The notes under the pieces were generated by a model, which was not told the DNA's origin, ran no database searches, and saw only the letters and a list, made by a program, of their open reading frames with translations. Below, piece after piece: positions 29,863 through 39,348 of a DNA stretch of 64,000 bases (positions are counted from its first letter, which is position 1; each line of letters begins with the position of its first letter). Made by a program: the position numbers and the translations under genes. The stretch is from an uncultured Opitutia bacterium (GTDB lineage Bacteria; Verrucomicrobiota; Verrucomicrobiia; Opitutales; Opitutaceae), in contig CAIONS010000061.1 in NCBI GenBank assembly GCA_903859715.1, positions 1-64,000 on the forward strand, in the 5' to 3' direction.

Positions 29863-29915
29863 GAGACCCGTACGCAACAAGTACCGGATTTTCACCTTTT
29901 AGCTCTTAAGCTTAG

Positions 29916-32285
29916 ATGCCCTCTTCTGCTCCCTTCCTCCAGGCAACGCCTTCCCACTTGCGCCACACCGCCGCGACGATCACGGCCCTCATCATGGCTC
30001 AAGGTCTGGCAACGAGTGCCCGGGCCAATGCCGACGACATGATGGCGGCGGAAAATGACACGCCTACTTCGCTGCCCAAGGTTCAGGTTCAGGCGGATCG
30101 TCCCAAGGAAGCCGCGTCGCCCAAATTCACCGAACCCGTGCGCGATACGCCCCAGACCCTGGTCGTCATTCCCAAAGCCGTTTTCGAAAGCCAGGGCGCC
30201 ACGACCCTGAGCGATGTCCTCCGCAATACTCCCGGCATCACGTTCTTTGCCGGCGAGGGCGGCAGCGCCAATCGCACCGGTGGCGACTCCTTCTACCTGC
30301 GCGGCTTCGACACCTCGAACAGCATCTTCATCGATGGCGTGCGCGACGAGGGCGCCTCCACTCACGATACCTTCAACATCGATCAAGTGGACGTCGTGAA
30401 GGGCCCCTCCGCGGAGAATGGCCGCGGCGGCACCGCCGGGTATGTCAACTTGGAGACCAAGGTGCCGGTACCGTACGCCTTTCAAGCCGGCACCCTCAGC
30501 GACGGGTTCGACCACAGTGGGGCGGAAGACATGCACCGTGCGACCCTCGATCTCAACCAGCCGCTGAACACCACGGCGGTCAAGGGTGCGGCCCTCCGGC
30601 TGAATCTCATGGATCAACGCGGTGGCATTCCCGGCCGCAAGGTGGCCGAGAAAAACCGCTGGAGCGTGGCCCCGTCGCTCGCACTCGGCCTGGGCACGCC
30701 CACGCAATTCATCCTTTCCTTCCAGCATACCCGCGAAAACAACCTGCCCGATTACGGCCTCCCTTCCACCATCGTGGCCAACCAGGTGCCCACCGGCTAT
30801 GCCTACCTCTATGCGCCCGGCGTCAACCCGGCTAATTACTACGGTTTCGCGAATTTCAATTACGAGCACATTGGCAACGACGCTGTCACCGCGCGACTCA
30901 CCCACGAATTTTCCCCCACCCTGAAGGTCAGCAACCAGACGCGGTACAGTAATACCAACCGCATGATCGAGGCGACGTCGCCCAGCAGCACCGCCACGAC
31001 TCCCGCCGGGCAGGTCACCCTTAGCCAGGGCATCTACCAGACTCGGAATAACATCGTCTCCAACCAGACCAACGTCACCGCCGACGTGACCACTGGCGCG
31101 ATCGAACACGCCCTCACGACCGGGTTGGAGCTGAGCCGGGAGGAATCCCGCAATCCCATCTGGGCCGTCGTCCCGTTCGGGACCGCGAATCCTTCCTATC
31201 TTGTCAGCATCTACCAGCCCAACAATTTCCCGAACGCCCTGCTGAATTATGCGCCGCATCAGACCGGCACGCTGACCGACACCCAGATCGATACCGGCGC
31301 ACTCTACGCCTTCGATACCATCAAGCTGAGCAAAGCCTGGCAGCTGCTCACCGGCTTCCGCCTGGAACACTACGATATCCAGGAACTGAGCATCACGACA
31401 GCGTCACCCGCCATCGCCGCCACGCCCGGCACCCCGGCCACGGCGCTGACACCCGCCACGGCCGCGACCGCATTGGTGGCCGCCGTCCCGGCCTCGACCC
31501 TCAACCTCGAGGCAGCCAAGACGACGGTCTCATGGAAGGCCGGCCTCGTCTACAAGGCCTCCGATAACGGCAGTTTCTACGCTTCGTACAATACCTCCGT
31601 CCGTCCGCCCGGCACCTCCGGCGTCACCAACGCCCTCTCGACCACGGTCACCAGCGCCGACAATCCCCTGCTCAAGCCCCAGGATACAGTCAATTACGAG
31701 GTCGGTACCAAATGGGACTTCGTGCACCACCGGCTGCTCGCCACCGTCGCGCTGTTCCGCAGCGTCAACTCCAACGTCCCCGCCGCCGATCCGATCACCG
31801 GCCTCACCGACCAGACCTCCGACCAGACCGTCCAAGGCGTCGAGTTCGGTCTCTCCGGCCAAGTCACGGAAAACTGGCTGATCTTCGCCGGCTATTCCGT
31901 GATGCAATCCAAGGTTTCCTCCCTGATCAGCACCAATGCCCAGGGCCTGACTCTGCCGCTGCTGCCGAAGGAATCGGGCAACCTGTGGACCACCTACCGG
32001 CTGCCGTTCAAGCTCACCCTCGGCGGCGGCCTCCAGTATATGGGCGAGACCCAGCGGCTGCAGGCCACGACCGCGCCCCTCGCGACCACGTTCTCCGGCC
32101 AAGTGCCGTCCTATTGGCTCTTTAGCGGCACCGCGGCCTATGAATTCACCCGCAATTTCACCCTGCGCGTCAACGCCACCAACCTTGCGAACCGCACCTA
32201 TATCGCCAGCCTCAACAACAACGGCTACCGCATGAACCTCGGCGCCCCGCGCGCGTTTGTCGTCACGGCCGAATTCAAATTCTGA
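29916..32285 (+). CDS. TonB-dependent siderophore receptor
   Basis: 789 residues. After an N-terminal export region (1-38) comes the plug domain: RDTPQTLVVIPKAV, SDVLRNTPGITFFAGEGG, FYLRGFDTSNSIFIDGVRD and VDVVKGPSAENGRGG. A 22-strand barrel follows, ending GAPRAFVVTAEFKF with the terminal aromatic residue typical of outer-membrane proteins. The plug motifs match catecholate siderophore receptors of the Fiu/PiuA type. Around residues 495-530 an Ala/Thr/Pro-rich stretch (ATPGTPATALTPATAATAL) fills an extracellular loop. The dioxygenase downstream fits the Fiu-YbiX pairing. Confidence 0.94.
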   Translation: MPSSAPFLQATPSHLRHTAATITALIMAQGLATSARANADDMMAAENDTPTSLPKVQVQADRPKEAASPKFTEPVRDTPQTLVVIPKAVFESQGATTLSDVLRNTPGITFFAGEGGSANRTGGDSFYLRGFDTSNSIFIDGVRDEGASTHDTFNIDQVDVVKGPSAENGRGGTAGYVNLETKVPVPYAFQAGTLSDGFDHSGAEDMHRATLDLNQPLNTTAVKGAALRLNLMDQRGGIPGRKVAEKNRWSVAPSLALGLGTPTQFILSFQHTRENNLPDYGLPSTIVANQVPTGYAYLYAPGVNPANYYGFANFNYEHIGNDAVTARLTHEFSPTLKVSNQTRYSNTNRMIEATSPSSTATTPAGQVTLSQGIYQTRNNIVSNQTNVTADVTTGAIEHALTTGLELSREESRNPIWAVVPFGTANPSYLVSIYQPNNFPNALLNYAPHQTGTLTDTQIDTGALYAFDTIKLSKAWQLLTGFRLEHYDIQELSITTASPAIAATPGTPATALTPATAATALVAAVPASTLNLEAAKTTVSWKAGLVYKASDNGSFYASYNTSVRPPGTSGVTNALSTTVTSADNPLLKPQDTVNYEVGTKWDFVHHRLLATVALFRSVNSNVPAADPITGLTDQTSDQTVQGVEFGLSGQVTENWLIFAGYSVMQSKVSSLISTNAQGLTLPLLPKESGNLWTTYRLPFKLTLGGGLQYMGETQRLQATTAPLATTFSGQVPSYWLFSGTAAYEFTRNFTLRVNATNLANRTYIASLNNNGYRMNLGAPRAFVVTAEFKF

Positions 32286-32320
32286 CCGTCCTCGCGCCAT
32301 CGGGCCTTCCGGTTTCCGCC

Positions 32321-33004
32321 ATGATCAATGTCATCCCCCACGTCCTGCCGCCCGCCCAGCTCGCCGAGGCGCGCCGGCTGCTCGCGACCGCTGAGTGGGT
32401 CGATGGCCGCGCGACGGCGGGACATCAGGGCGCGTGGGTGAAGGATAACCAGCAGACCTCCGAGAATCATCCCGTCACCCTCCAGGTCGGCGGAATGATC
32501 CTGCAGTCCCTCGCGCAGAATTCCCTCTTCATGTCTGCGGCCCTCCCGCTGCACATCCTGCCGCCGCTGTTCAACCGCTACTCCGGCGGCCAGCAGTTCG
32601 GCACGCATGTGGACGGTTCCATCCGCACGATGCCGGGCACCGGCCAGCGCCTCCGCACCGACCTTTCCTGCACGGTGTTTCTCTCCGATCCTGCGGACTA
32701 CGACGGCGGCGAACTCATCATTGAGGAGCAGGCCGGCACCAAGCGCGTGAAGCTGCCCGCCGGCCAGATGATCCTCTACCCGTCGACCAGCGTGCATCAT
32801 GTCACGCCCGTCACGCGCGGCACGCGCCTCTGCTCGTTCTTCTGGCTGCAAAGCATGATCCGCGACAACGGCCGGCGCGCGCTCCTCTTCGAGATGGATG
32901 TCGGCATCCAGCGCGTCGCGGCTGACAGCAAGCCCGATCATCTCGGGGTCATCCAGCTCACCGGCGTTTACCACAATCTGCTCCGCCAATGGGCGGAGGT
33001 GTGA
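32321..33004 (+). CDS. Fe(II)/2-oxoglutarate dioxygenase, PiuC/YbiX family
   Basis: 227 residues, the family length. Iron ligands are H96 and D98 (THVDGS) and H159 (SVHHVTPVTRG), with the 2-oxoglutarate-binding Arg just after. The start MINVIPHVLPPAQLAEAR is typical. It lies 35 bp after the receptor gene. PiuC proteins accompany siderophore receptors and are thought to act on siderophore uptake or related iron metabolism; the substrate is not established. Confidence 0.95.
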   Translation: MINVIPHVLPPAQLAEARRLLATAEWVDGRATAGHQGAWVKDNQQTSENHPVTLQVGGMILQSLAQNSLFMSAALPLHILPPLFNRYSGGQQFGTHVDGSIRTMPGTGQRLRTDLSCTVFLSDPADYDGGELIIEEQAGTKRVKLPAGQMILYPSTSVHHVTPVTRGTRLCSFFWLQSMIRDNGRRALLFEMDVGIQRVAADSKPDHLGVIQLTGVYHNLLRQWAEV

Positions 33005-33135
33005 GCCGCCCTTTAATTTTCCATCCCCGCCGTTCGTTCCCTGATGCGCCTCATTATGGTTAGACTCCAAAAGGCCCGCGTCAGGCCGGCGTGGATGGAA
33101 CTGTTTTTTTATCCGGCTCCATCTTCGGCCCCGTC

Positions 33136-33350
33136 ATGAAATTCGCGCCTTTGTCCGATGGCCGGAAAAGCACGGCGGAGTGGTTGCTTCGCGGCAAAGC
33201 CTTGGAAACCCAAGGCACCGCCTCTGCGCTCACCGAGGCCGTGCAGGCGTATGATGCCGCGCTGACACTCCTGCACGCAGAGCCACTGAACGGCTCCGAC
33301 GATTTCCGCCACGAACTCGCCATCGTCTGGATGAATCGCGGACGGGCCCG
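33136..33350 (+). pseudogene. TPR-like protein, 5' fragment
   Basis: From ATG 33136 the frame reads like a tetratricopeptide protein: EWLLRGKALETQGTASALTE, YDAALTLLHAEP, then HELAIVWMNRGRA. About 70 codons in, it switches to sequence belonging to the PepSY gene in another frame, and it ends at a stop at 33439-33441 after nonsense residues. The likely cause is a deletion that removed the rest of this gene and the start of the next. A TPR or Sel1-like gene between PiuC and a PepSY protein is a common order. Confidence 0.65.
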
Positions 33351-34040
33351 GTCAGCGGCGCCTGCAATCTCGCCTTCTGCCTCCTCGCGATCACCGGCCT
33401 TTACCTGTGGTGGCCCCGATCCTGGTCATGGCGCGGAGTGAAGGGCGTGCTTTTCTTCGACTGGAAACTCCGCGGCAAGGCCCGCGATTTCAACTGGCAC
33501 AACGTCACCGGCCTGTGGTCGGCGCCCATCCTCATTCTCCTCACCCTCACCGCGATTCCGATGTCGTACCGCTGGGGCACCAACCTGATCTACCAGCTCG
33601 TGGGCGAAGCTCCTCCCGCGCCATCCGCCCCCGGCGCCGGCACGCCCACCGTCACCGTCCCCGCACCTGCGACCGGCGCACGTCGCGATGGTGACACTCC
33701 GCGTCCGCGGGAAAATCGCGGCGGCACGACTCGTCCACCAGCATCCGCCGTGACCGTCACGGTCAAGCAACCGCACACGTGGCCCCGCACCGCAACGACC
33801 ACACTCCTGCTCAATCCCTATACCGGCGAGATCCTCAGCCACGAGGGCTACGCTGATCTGTCCACCGGCCGGCAGATCCGTTCATGGACGCGTTTCCTGC
33901 ACACCGGCCAGGCCCTGGGCACCATCGGCCAGCTGGTCGCCGGCCTGGCATGCCTCGGCGGCTGTCTGCTGGTCTACACCGGCTTCGCCCTCGCGTGGCG
34001 GCGGTTTCTGGGCCGCAAGAAAATCCCGGCCAGTACCTGA
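33351..34040 (+). pseudogene. PepSY-associated membrane protein, 3' fragment
   Basis: Homology resumes at about 33354 with NLAFCLLAITGLYLWWP, then FNWHNVTGLWSAPILILLTL and a Pro/Ala-rich periplasmic region, LLLNPYTGEILSHEG, and a last helix LGGCLLVYTGFALAWRRF. These are the middle and end of a PepSY_TM protein of the PiuB type, linked to reductive siderophore processing. The first helices and first PepSY domain are missing, and no start codon fits except an internal GTG at 33438. I regard it as non-functional unless an assembly error created the junction. Confidence 0.75.
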
Positions 34041-34050
34041 GCAGCGGTTT

Positions 34051-34169
34051 GATTTGAAGCGCCAAGACGCCAAGGCCCAAAGTCCCGGAACAGACAGGGC
34101 CGCTGGGCCATCGTCCGGACTTTGCTCCGGCCTTCGCCTCTTCGCGTCTTTGCGCTTTTCCTCCAAATC
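34051..34169. repeat. Intergenic inverted repeat, family B
   Basis: Left arm GAAGCGCCAAGACGCCAAGG and right arm CTTCGCGTCTTTGCGCTT are near-complementary, enclosing about 70 bp. The element fills the gap between the PepSY fragment and xylA. Confidence 0.85.
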
Positions 34170-34229
34170 TTCGGCTTTCGTTTTCCGCTGGTTCCGGCGC
34201 GGCGCGCTGTCTAGCTTCGCCGTCCCCTT

Positions 34230-35558
34230 ATGAAAAAAGCGAAGTCCCACTTCCCCAAAATCCGCCGGATCGCCTATGAAGGCGCCTCGACCACGAACCC
34301 GCTGGCGTTCCGCCACTACAACCCCGACGAGCTCGTCGACGGCAAGCCGATGTCGGCCCACCTCCGCTTTTCCATCGCCTACTGGCATGCGTTCCGCGGC
34401 GTCGGCGCCGACCCGTTCGGCCCGGGCACGATCCAGCGTCCGTGGGAACAGGGCACCGATGCCATCTCCATCGCCAAGACGCGCATGGATGCCGCCTTTG
34501 AGTTTTTCCAGAAGATCCGCGTCCCGTATTATTGCTTCCATGACCGCGACATCGCGCCCGAGGGCAAGACGCTCGCCGAATCCAACCGCAACCTGGACAA
34601 AATCGTCGCCCACGCGAAGGACCTCCAGAAAGCCACGGGCGTGAAGCTCCTCTGGGGCACCGCGAACCTCTTCTCCAACCGCCGCTACATGTGCGGCGCC
34701 GCCACCAATCCCGACGCCCACGTTTTCGCCTACGCCGCCGCGCAGGTGAAGAAAGCCCTCGAGGTCACCAAGGCCCTCGGTGGCGACGGCTATGTTTTCT
34801 GGGGCGGCCGCGAAGGCTATGAGACCCTCCTCAACACCAACCTGAAGCGCGAACAGGACCATCTCGCGGCGTTCCTTCACATGGCGGTGGATTACGCGAA
34901 GAGCATCGGCTTCAAGGGCCAGTTCCTCATCGAGCCCAAGCCGAAGGAGCCGACCAAGCACCAGTACGACTTCGATGTCGCCAGCGGTGTCGCTTTCCTC
35001 CGCACCTACGGCCTCGACCGGGACTTCAAGTTCAACATCGAGACCAACCACGCCACGCTCGCTGGCCACACCTTCCAGCACGAGATCGAGACCGCCGCGG
35101 CGCACGGCATGCTCGGCTCGATCGACGCCAACGCCGGCGACGAACTCCTCGGCTGGGACACCGACCAGTTCAATACCAACGTCAAGGAGCTCACGCTCGC
35201 AATGGTCTCGGTGCTGCGCGCCGGCGGCCTCGGCCGCGGCGGCCTGAATTTCGACGCGAAGCTCCGCCGCCCGAGCATCGATCCCGAGGACCTTTTCCAC
35301 GCCCACATCGGCGGCATGGACGCCTATGCCCTCGCCTTCAAGTTCGCCCGCCGCCTCCTGGCCGACGGGAAGTTCACGGCCTTCCTCAAGGACCGGTACG
35401 CCAGCTATGACACCGGCTTTGGCCGCGACATCGAGAAAGGCCGCACCAACTTCCGCGAGTTGAACAAGCTCGTCCTGAACAAGCTCGGCGAACCCAAGCC
35501 GCGCTCCGGCAAGCAGGAGTATCTGGAAAACCTGCTGAACACCTACCTGCACGGCTGA
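34230..35558 (+). CDS. xylA: Xylose isomerase
   Basis: 442 residues, the length of class II xylose isomerases. The active-site H104 and D107 occur in [11 protein letters not shown]. Metal-binding regions are [28 protein letters not shown] and SIDANAGD, with the C-terminal metal loop [10 protein letters not shown]. It converts D-xylose to D-xylulose in the cytoplasm. No xylulokinase or xylose transporter gene lies nearby. Confidence 0.97.
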   Translation: MKKAKSHFPKIRRIAYEGASTTNPLAFRHYNPDELVDGKPMSAHLRFSIAYWHAFRGVGADPFGPGTIQRPWEQGTDAISIAKTRMDAAFEFFQKIRVPYYCFHDRDIAPEGKTLAESNRNLDKIVAHAKDLQKATGVKLLWGTANLFSNRRYMCGAATNPDAHVFAYAAAQVKKALEVTKALGGDGYVFWGGREGYETLLNTNLKREQDHLAAFLHMAVDYAKSIGFKGQFLIEPKPKEPTKHQYDFDVASGVAFLRTYGLDRDFKFNIETNHATLAGHTFQHEIETAAAHGMLGSIDANAGDELLGWDTDQFNTNVKELTLAMVSVLRAGGLGRGGLNFDAKLRRPSIDPEDLFHAHIGGMDAYALAFKFARRLLADGKFTAFLKDRYASYDTGFGRDIEKGRTNFRELNKLVLNKLGEPKPRSGKQEYLENLLNTYLHG

Positions 35559-35576
35559 GCCTTGGCCGGTTTGAAG

Positions 35577-35663
35577 GTGGGCGGGCCCGTCCCATGCCCG
35601 CATTTCCCGATGCGCCAGCCCTGGTTGAAAACTCATGCAGGCACGGGACGTGCCTGCCCACCG
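35577..35663. repeat. Intergenic inverted repeat, family G
   Basis: GGTGGGCGGGCCCGTCCCAT (from 35577) pairs with the arm ending ACGTGCCTGCCCACC at 35663, about 20 of 23 positions. It follows xylA directly and may serve as its transcription stop. Confidence 0.8.
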
Positions 35664-35728
35664 ATCAGTCGGCGGCATTTGTTCGCGATTGTTTGCCACC
35701 TTGGCCGTTCTGCGGCGTCTATGCCGCG

Positions 35729-36142
35729 ATGAAAGTCTCTTTTCTCCTGCTTCTCGGCTGTATGCTGCTCGCCGGCTGCTCGTCCCTGACCACGCATCAA
35801 TCCGGCGATCTGGGCTCCTTGAAGCACATCTATGTGGAGCATCTTTTGAACGACAATTACCGCATGGACGAGTCGATCGCCGCGGAATTGAAGGCCCTGG
35901 GCTATGATGCCTCGGCGGGCCCGCTCACCATGATGCCCGACAACGTCGATGCGATCATCACCTACGACGCGCGTACCGCGTGGGATTTCAAGAGCTACGT
36001 GATCGAGCTGAACGTCCTCGTGAAGGCCAACTTCACGGAAAAGATCCTCGGGACCGGCCGCTATTATCAGGCGTCCATCACCACCAAATCACCCGAGGAA
36101 ACGGTCCACGAGGTGATCACGTCGCTGTTCAAGCACCGGTGA
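35729..36142 (+). CDS. Small lipoprotein of unknown function
   Basis: 137 residues. The signal peptide ends in a lipobox (MLLAGCS), so the protein should be lipidated on Cys. The body, about 115 residues, includes YVEHLLNDNYRMDESIAAEL and TIFKHR-like C-terminal helices, and ends TVHEVITSLFKHR. It resembles small DUF4136-like lipoproteins in layout but I cannot assign a family. ATG 35729 is chosen because the signal peptide starts there. Confidence 0.8.
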   Translation: MKVSFLLLLGCMLLAGCSSLTTHQSGDLGSLKHIYVEHLLNDNYRMDESIAAELKALGYDASAGPLTMMPDNVDAIITYDARTAWDFKSYVIELNVLVKANFTEKILGTGRYYQASITTKSPEETVHEVITSLFKHR

Positions 36143-36164
36143 GAACCCGATCCGCCGGGGTCAC

Positions 36165-37370
36165 TCAGCGTACGATGGTGTAGCCGAAGCGGAGCTGGGA
36201 AGGATCGCGCTTGTCGTAATCGAGCAGGCTCTCGCCCCAGCCGTTGAAATACTGCAGCTGCAGGTAGCCTCCTGCGTTGGGTGAGACGCCCGGCACCAGC
36301 CGCAACGGCCATGTGACATCCAGTTGGCCGCTGCCGTAGCCGGAATTATTCCCTTTCCGCAGGAGCGCGTTCAGCTGCAGCCCCTTGTCCTGGCCAAAGC
36401 GTATCTGCAGCTCGACGTTGCCCCGGTAGCGCGCGATGTCGGAGTTCTCGCCCTTCTCCAGGTAGGCGACGAACCGCGGCGCGACTTGCAGCCGCCATTT
36501 CCCCTCCATGGACCAGAGCGCAATCGGGGTGAGATAGGCCGTGTTCAGGCTGCGCGAGTCGGTCGAGCCCTTGCCATTGGACTCGTGCTGCAACCCCGCC
36601 TGCAGGCCGAGCCGGCTCAGCCAGTCGGGCTTCAGCGCCAGGGATTCCCGGTAATAAAAAAGCGTGGGCTTGTAGGTCGTATCATAGAACGGGGCGGACG
36701 GCGCCGACAGGTCCCACAGCGAGGTCTGGGTATAACCCAGGTAAAGGGAACGCCACCATTCCGGGTCATTGTTGTTGGGCGCAATGAGCCGGTATTTGAA
36801 GCTGAACTGGAACTTGGCGTTCGCGCCGTCGTTGAATCCCACCGCAAAGTAGATGGGCTCGTAGACGGAGATGTGACGCCGGACATTTTCGCGGTCGGTC
36901 GTCAGATCGACATCCTCGCCTTTGTTTTCCGCCGCGATTTCAGCCGCGCGCGCCGCGCGCGGGGTGGCGCGCACCACCGGCGCCGGCGTGACGGCAAACA
37001 TCACGGCGTTGGTCTGCAGATCGACGAGCCGCAACGAGATCGTCCCGTCGAGTGTGTCCGGCAGCACCACCGCCACGGTCAGCGTGGTGAAGCTCATCGG
37101 CGCCACCCGGATCCGCGCCCCGGGCAGGAGGCCTGGCGCCACGACCGCCAGCCGGCGCTGCTCGCTCGCACTGGCGATGTCGGCGCGCATGTCATCCGGC
37201 ACGACGAAGTCATACGGCTCGGCGGACGGGTTGTTCAGGTAGACTTTCAGCTTGAGCAGCCGGCCCGCCTGGACCTCGTCGGTCGGTGGCACGAGCAGCG
37301 CCTCGGAGGCGGCACGCAACGAGACGATTCCGGCGAGGAAAACCAGGACGGGAAGCAGAATTTTTTTCAT
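36165..37370 (-). CDS. pldA: Outer-membrane phospholipase A (OMPLA/PldA family)
   Basis: 401 residues. A signal peptide (MKKILLPVLVFLAGIVSLRA) is followed by a domain of about 125 residues not found in E. coli PldA and then the 12-strand OMPLA barrel. Catalytic residues are H262 and S264 (LQHESNGKG) and N276 (SRSLNTAY), with the same 2- and 12-residue spacing as H142, S144 and N156 of E. coli. The enzyme hydrolyses phospholipids that reach the outer leaflet. ATG 37370 is chosen over a longer frame because it begins the signal peptide. Confidence 0.92.
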   Translation of the reverse strand: MKKILLPVLVFLAGIVSLRAASEALLVPPTDEVQAGRLLKLKVYLNNPSAEPYDFVVPDDMRADIASASEQRRLAVVAPGLLPGARIRVAPMSFTTLTVAVVLPDTLDGTISLRLVDLQTNAVMFAVTPAPVVRATPRAARAAEIAAENKGEDVDLTTDRENVRRHISVYEPIYFAVGFNDGANAKFQFSFKYRLIAPNNNDPEWWRSLYLGYTQTSLWDLSAPSAPFYDTTYKPTLFYYRESLALKPDWLSRLGLQAGLQHESNGKGSTDSRSLNTAYLTPIALWSMEGKWRLQVAPRFVAYLEKGENSDIARYRGNVELQIRFGQDKGLQLNALLRKGNNSGYGSGQLDVTWPLRLVPGVSPNAGGYLQLQYFNGWGESLLDYDKRDPSQLRFGYTIVR

Positions 37371-37470
37371 GAAGCGGAGGGAAGGAAGGTGCAAACCCCG
37401 CCGCTGAAAGCGAGGGGGAAGCGGACTTTGGGCTTTGCGGTGCCGGTGACGCCCACCAAGCTCGCCCACC

Positions 37471-38994
37471 ATGAGCACCGCCCCTGCCCGTCTCATCCCG
37501 TCCGACCTTGGCCCGGTTCCCACCCTCGATCCATTGGCCACCGGCGGCATCGGCGGCCAGCCGCGCGGCCTGACCACGCTTTTTCTCACCGAGATGTGGG
37601 AGCGCTTCAGCTTCTATGGCATGCGGGCGCTGCTCGTGCTGTTCATGACCCTGGGCATCGCCGAAGGCGGCCTGGGCTTCACCGACAAACGGGCGGCGGC
37701 CATTTACGGCACTTACACCATGAGCGGATATCTGCTCAGCATTCTGGGCGGGTACATTGCGGATAATTTCATCGGTGCCCGCCGCGCCGTCCTCTGGGGC
37801 GGCAGTATCATCGCCCTGGGCCATTTCTCCATGGCGCTGCACAGCCAGTCCACGTTCTTCGCCGGCCTCGCGCTGGTCGCGTTGGGGACCGGCCTGCTGA
37901 AACCCAATATCTCCACGATGGTCGGCGGCCTCTACTCCGCGACGGACGCGCGACGCGACGCGGGATTCTCCATTTTCTACATGGGGATCAACATCGGGGC
38001 GGTGGCCGCCTCCATCATCTGCGGTTTTCTCGCCCAACACGCGGCGTTCCGGGGTTTCCTCGGGTCCCTCGGCCTCGATCCCCATCAAAGCTGGCACTGG
38101 GCCTTTGGTGCCGCTGGCGTCGGCATGACCCTCGGCCTGATCACGTATGTCCGCCGGCGCGCCACCCTGAGTCATGTCGGACATCCGCCGGCCGCGCATC
38201 AACCTCGCCCTTGGGGCATCCTTGCCCTGGTGGCGTTGGGCTCGCTGGCGTTGGTGGGCGTCATGATCGCCGCCGACTACTACCGCGCGATCGTCTACGG
38301 CCTGTTCGTGCTGCAGATCGCGCTGATTCTTTTCTTTGCCTTCCGTCCGACCCTGGAAAGCCGCCGCATCGCCGCGATCCTCGTCCTGTTCGTCGCTGCG
38401 CAGGTTTTCTGGTCGATCTTCGAGCAGGCGGGTTCCTCGATGACCTTATTCGCCGACCGGCTGACGAACAACCGGATCTTGGGTTGGGAATTTCCTTCGA
38501 CTTTCTGGCAGTCCGTCAACTCGGCGTGGGTCATTCTCCTCGCTCCCTGCTTCGCGTGGCTCTGGATCAAGCTCGGCAGCCGCCAGCCATCGAGTCCGGC
38601 GAAGTTCGCCCTCGGGCTGCTTTTTGTTGCGCTCTCCTTTGTCTGGATGGTTCCAGCCGCCCGCCTGACCGTCGAGGGACGGGTCAGCCCCCTCTGGCTC
38701 CTCGGCCTCTATTTCCTGCAGACCGCCGGAGAGATGCTAATCAGTCCCGTCGGCCTCAGCACCATGACCAAGCTCGCGCCCGCCCGATTGACCGGCCTTG
38801 TGATGGGCATCTGGTTCATGGCGGCGGCGCTGGGCAACAAACTCGCCGGCGTCCTCGCCGGGGATTTCAAAAGCGATAGTGCCGCAGAGCTCGTGACCTT
38901 CTTCTGGCACCAGGCCATTGGCGTCGGCCTCTGCACGCTGGCGCTCTTCGCCCTCGTGCCGTGGGTCAAGCGCCTGATGGGCGGCGTGCGCTGA
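37471..38994 (+). CDS. POT/PTR family proton-peptide transporter
   Basis: 507 residues, about 12-14 helices. The POT signature [18 protein letters not shown] carries the ExxER proton motif, followed by [15 protein letters not shown] and the PTR2 motif [12 protein letters not shown]. The family imports di- and tripeptides with protons. There is a hydrophilic N-terminal leader of about 30 residues. It is followed 16 bp later by the SMR gene and probably co-transcribed. Confidence 0.94.
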   Translation: MSTAPARLIPSDLGPVPTLDPLATGGIGGQPRGLTTLFLTEMWERFSFYGMRALLVLFMTLGIAEGGLGFTDKRAAAIYGTYTMSGYLLSILGGYIADNFIGARRAVLWGGSIIALGHFSMALHSQSTFFAGLALVALGTGLLKPNISTMVGGLYSATDARRDAGFSIFYMGINIGAVAASIICGFLAQHAAFRGFLGSLGLDPHQSWHWAFGAAGVGMTLGLITYVRRRATLSHVGHPPAAHQPRPWGILALVALGSLALVGVMIAADYYRAIVYGLFVLQIALILFFAFRPTLESRRIAAILVLFVAAQVFWSIFEQAGSSMTLFADRLTNNRILGWEFPSTFWQSVNSAWVILLAPCFAWLWIKLGSRQPSSPAKFALGLLFVALSFVWMVPAARLTVEGRVSPLWLLGLYFLQTAGEMLISPVGLSTMTKLAPARLTGLVMGIWFMAAALGNKLAGVLAGDFKSDSAAELVTFFWHQAIGVGLCTLALFALVPWVKRLMGGVR

Positions 38995-39010
38995 TTCTTC
39001 CGACCGGATC

Positions 39011-39328
39011 ATGAACTGGACCTTCCTCTTCATTGCGGCCGCGCTCGAAATTGTCTGGGCCGCCGGCCTGAAATCCACGGCCGGCTTCACGCGGCTGTGG
39101 CCTTCGCTCGGTGTCGGCGCCGCGATGGCGGGTAGCATGGCCCTGCTTGCACTCGCGGCCCGCGGCCTGCCGATCGGCACGGCCTACGCGGTGTGGACGG
39201 GCATCGGCGCGGTCGGCACCGCCATCGCCGGCATCATCCTTTTCCACGAGGACGCGTCCGCCCTGCGGCTCGTCTGCATTGCGCTCATCATCACCGGCGT
39301 CGCCGGCTTGAAGTTATTGGCGAAATGA
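39011..39328 (+). CDS. gdx: SMR-family exporter, Gdx/SugE type
   Basis: 105 residues with four hydrophobic helices and the essential E13 ([17 protein letters not shown]). The motif [17 protein letters not shown] and the absence of an EmrE-type tail place it in the guanidinium-exporting Gdx (former SugE) branch. There are only 16 bp to the upstream gene, so a guanidine riboswitch is absent here. It works as an antiparallel dimer in the inner membrane. Confidence 0.9.
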   Translation: MNWTFLFIAAALEIVWAAGLKSTAGFTRLWPSLGVGAAMAGSMALLALAARGLPIGTAYAVWTGIGAVGTAIAGIILFHEDASALRLVCIALIITGVAGLKLLAK

Positions 39329-39348
39329 AATGAGCAGACGCCCGCGCG

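Noticed and set aside
29767-29915. A canonical Fur box before the siderophore receptor
   Set aside because: The GATAATGATAATCATTATC pattern is not found; the palindrome present has a different core and spacing.
39000-39011. A guanidine riboswitch expected before a Gdx exporter
   Set aside because: Only 16 bp separate the gene from the POT transporter stop, too little for any guanidine aptamer.
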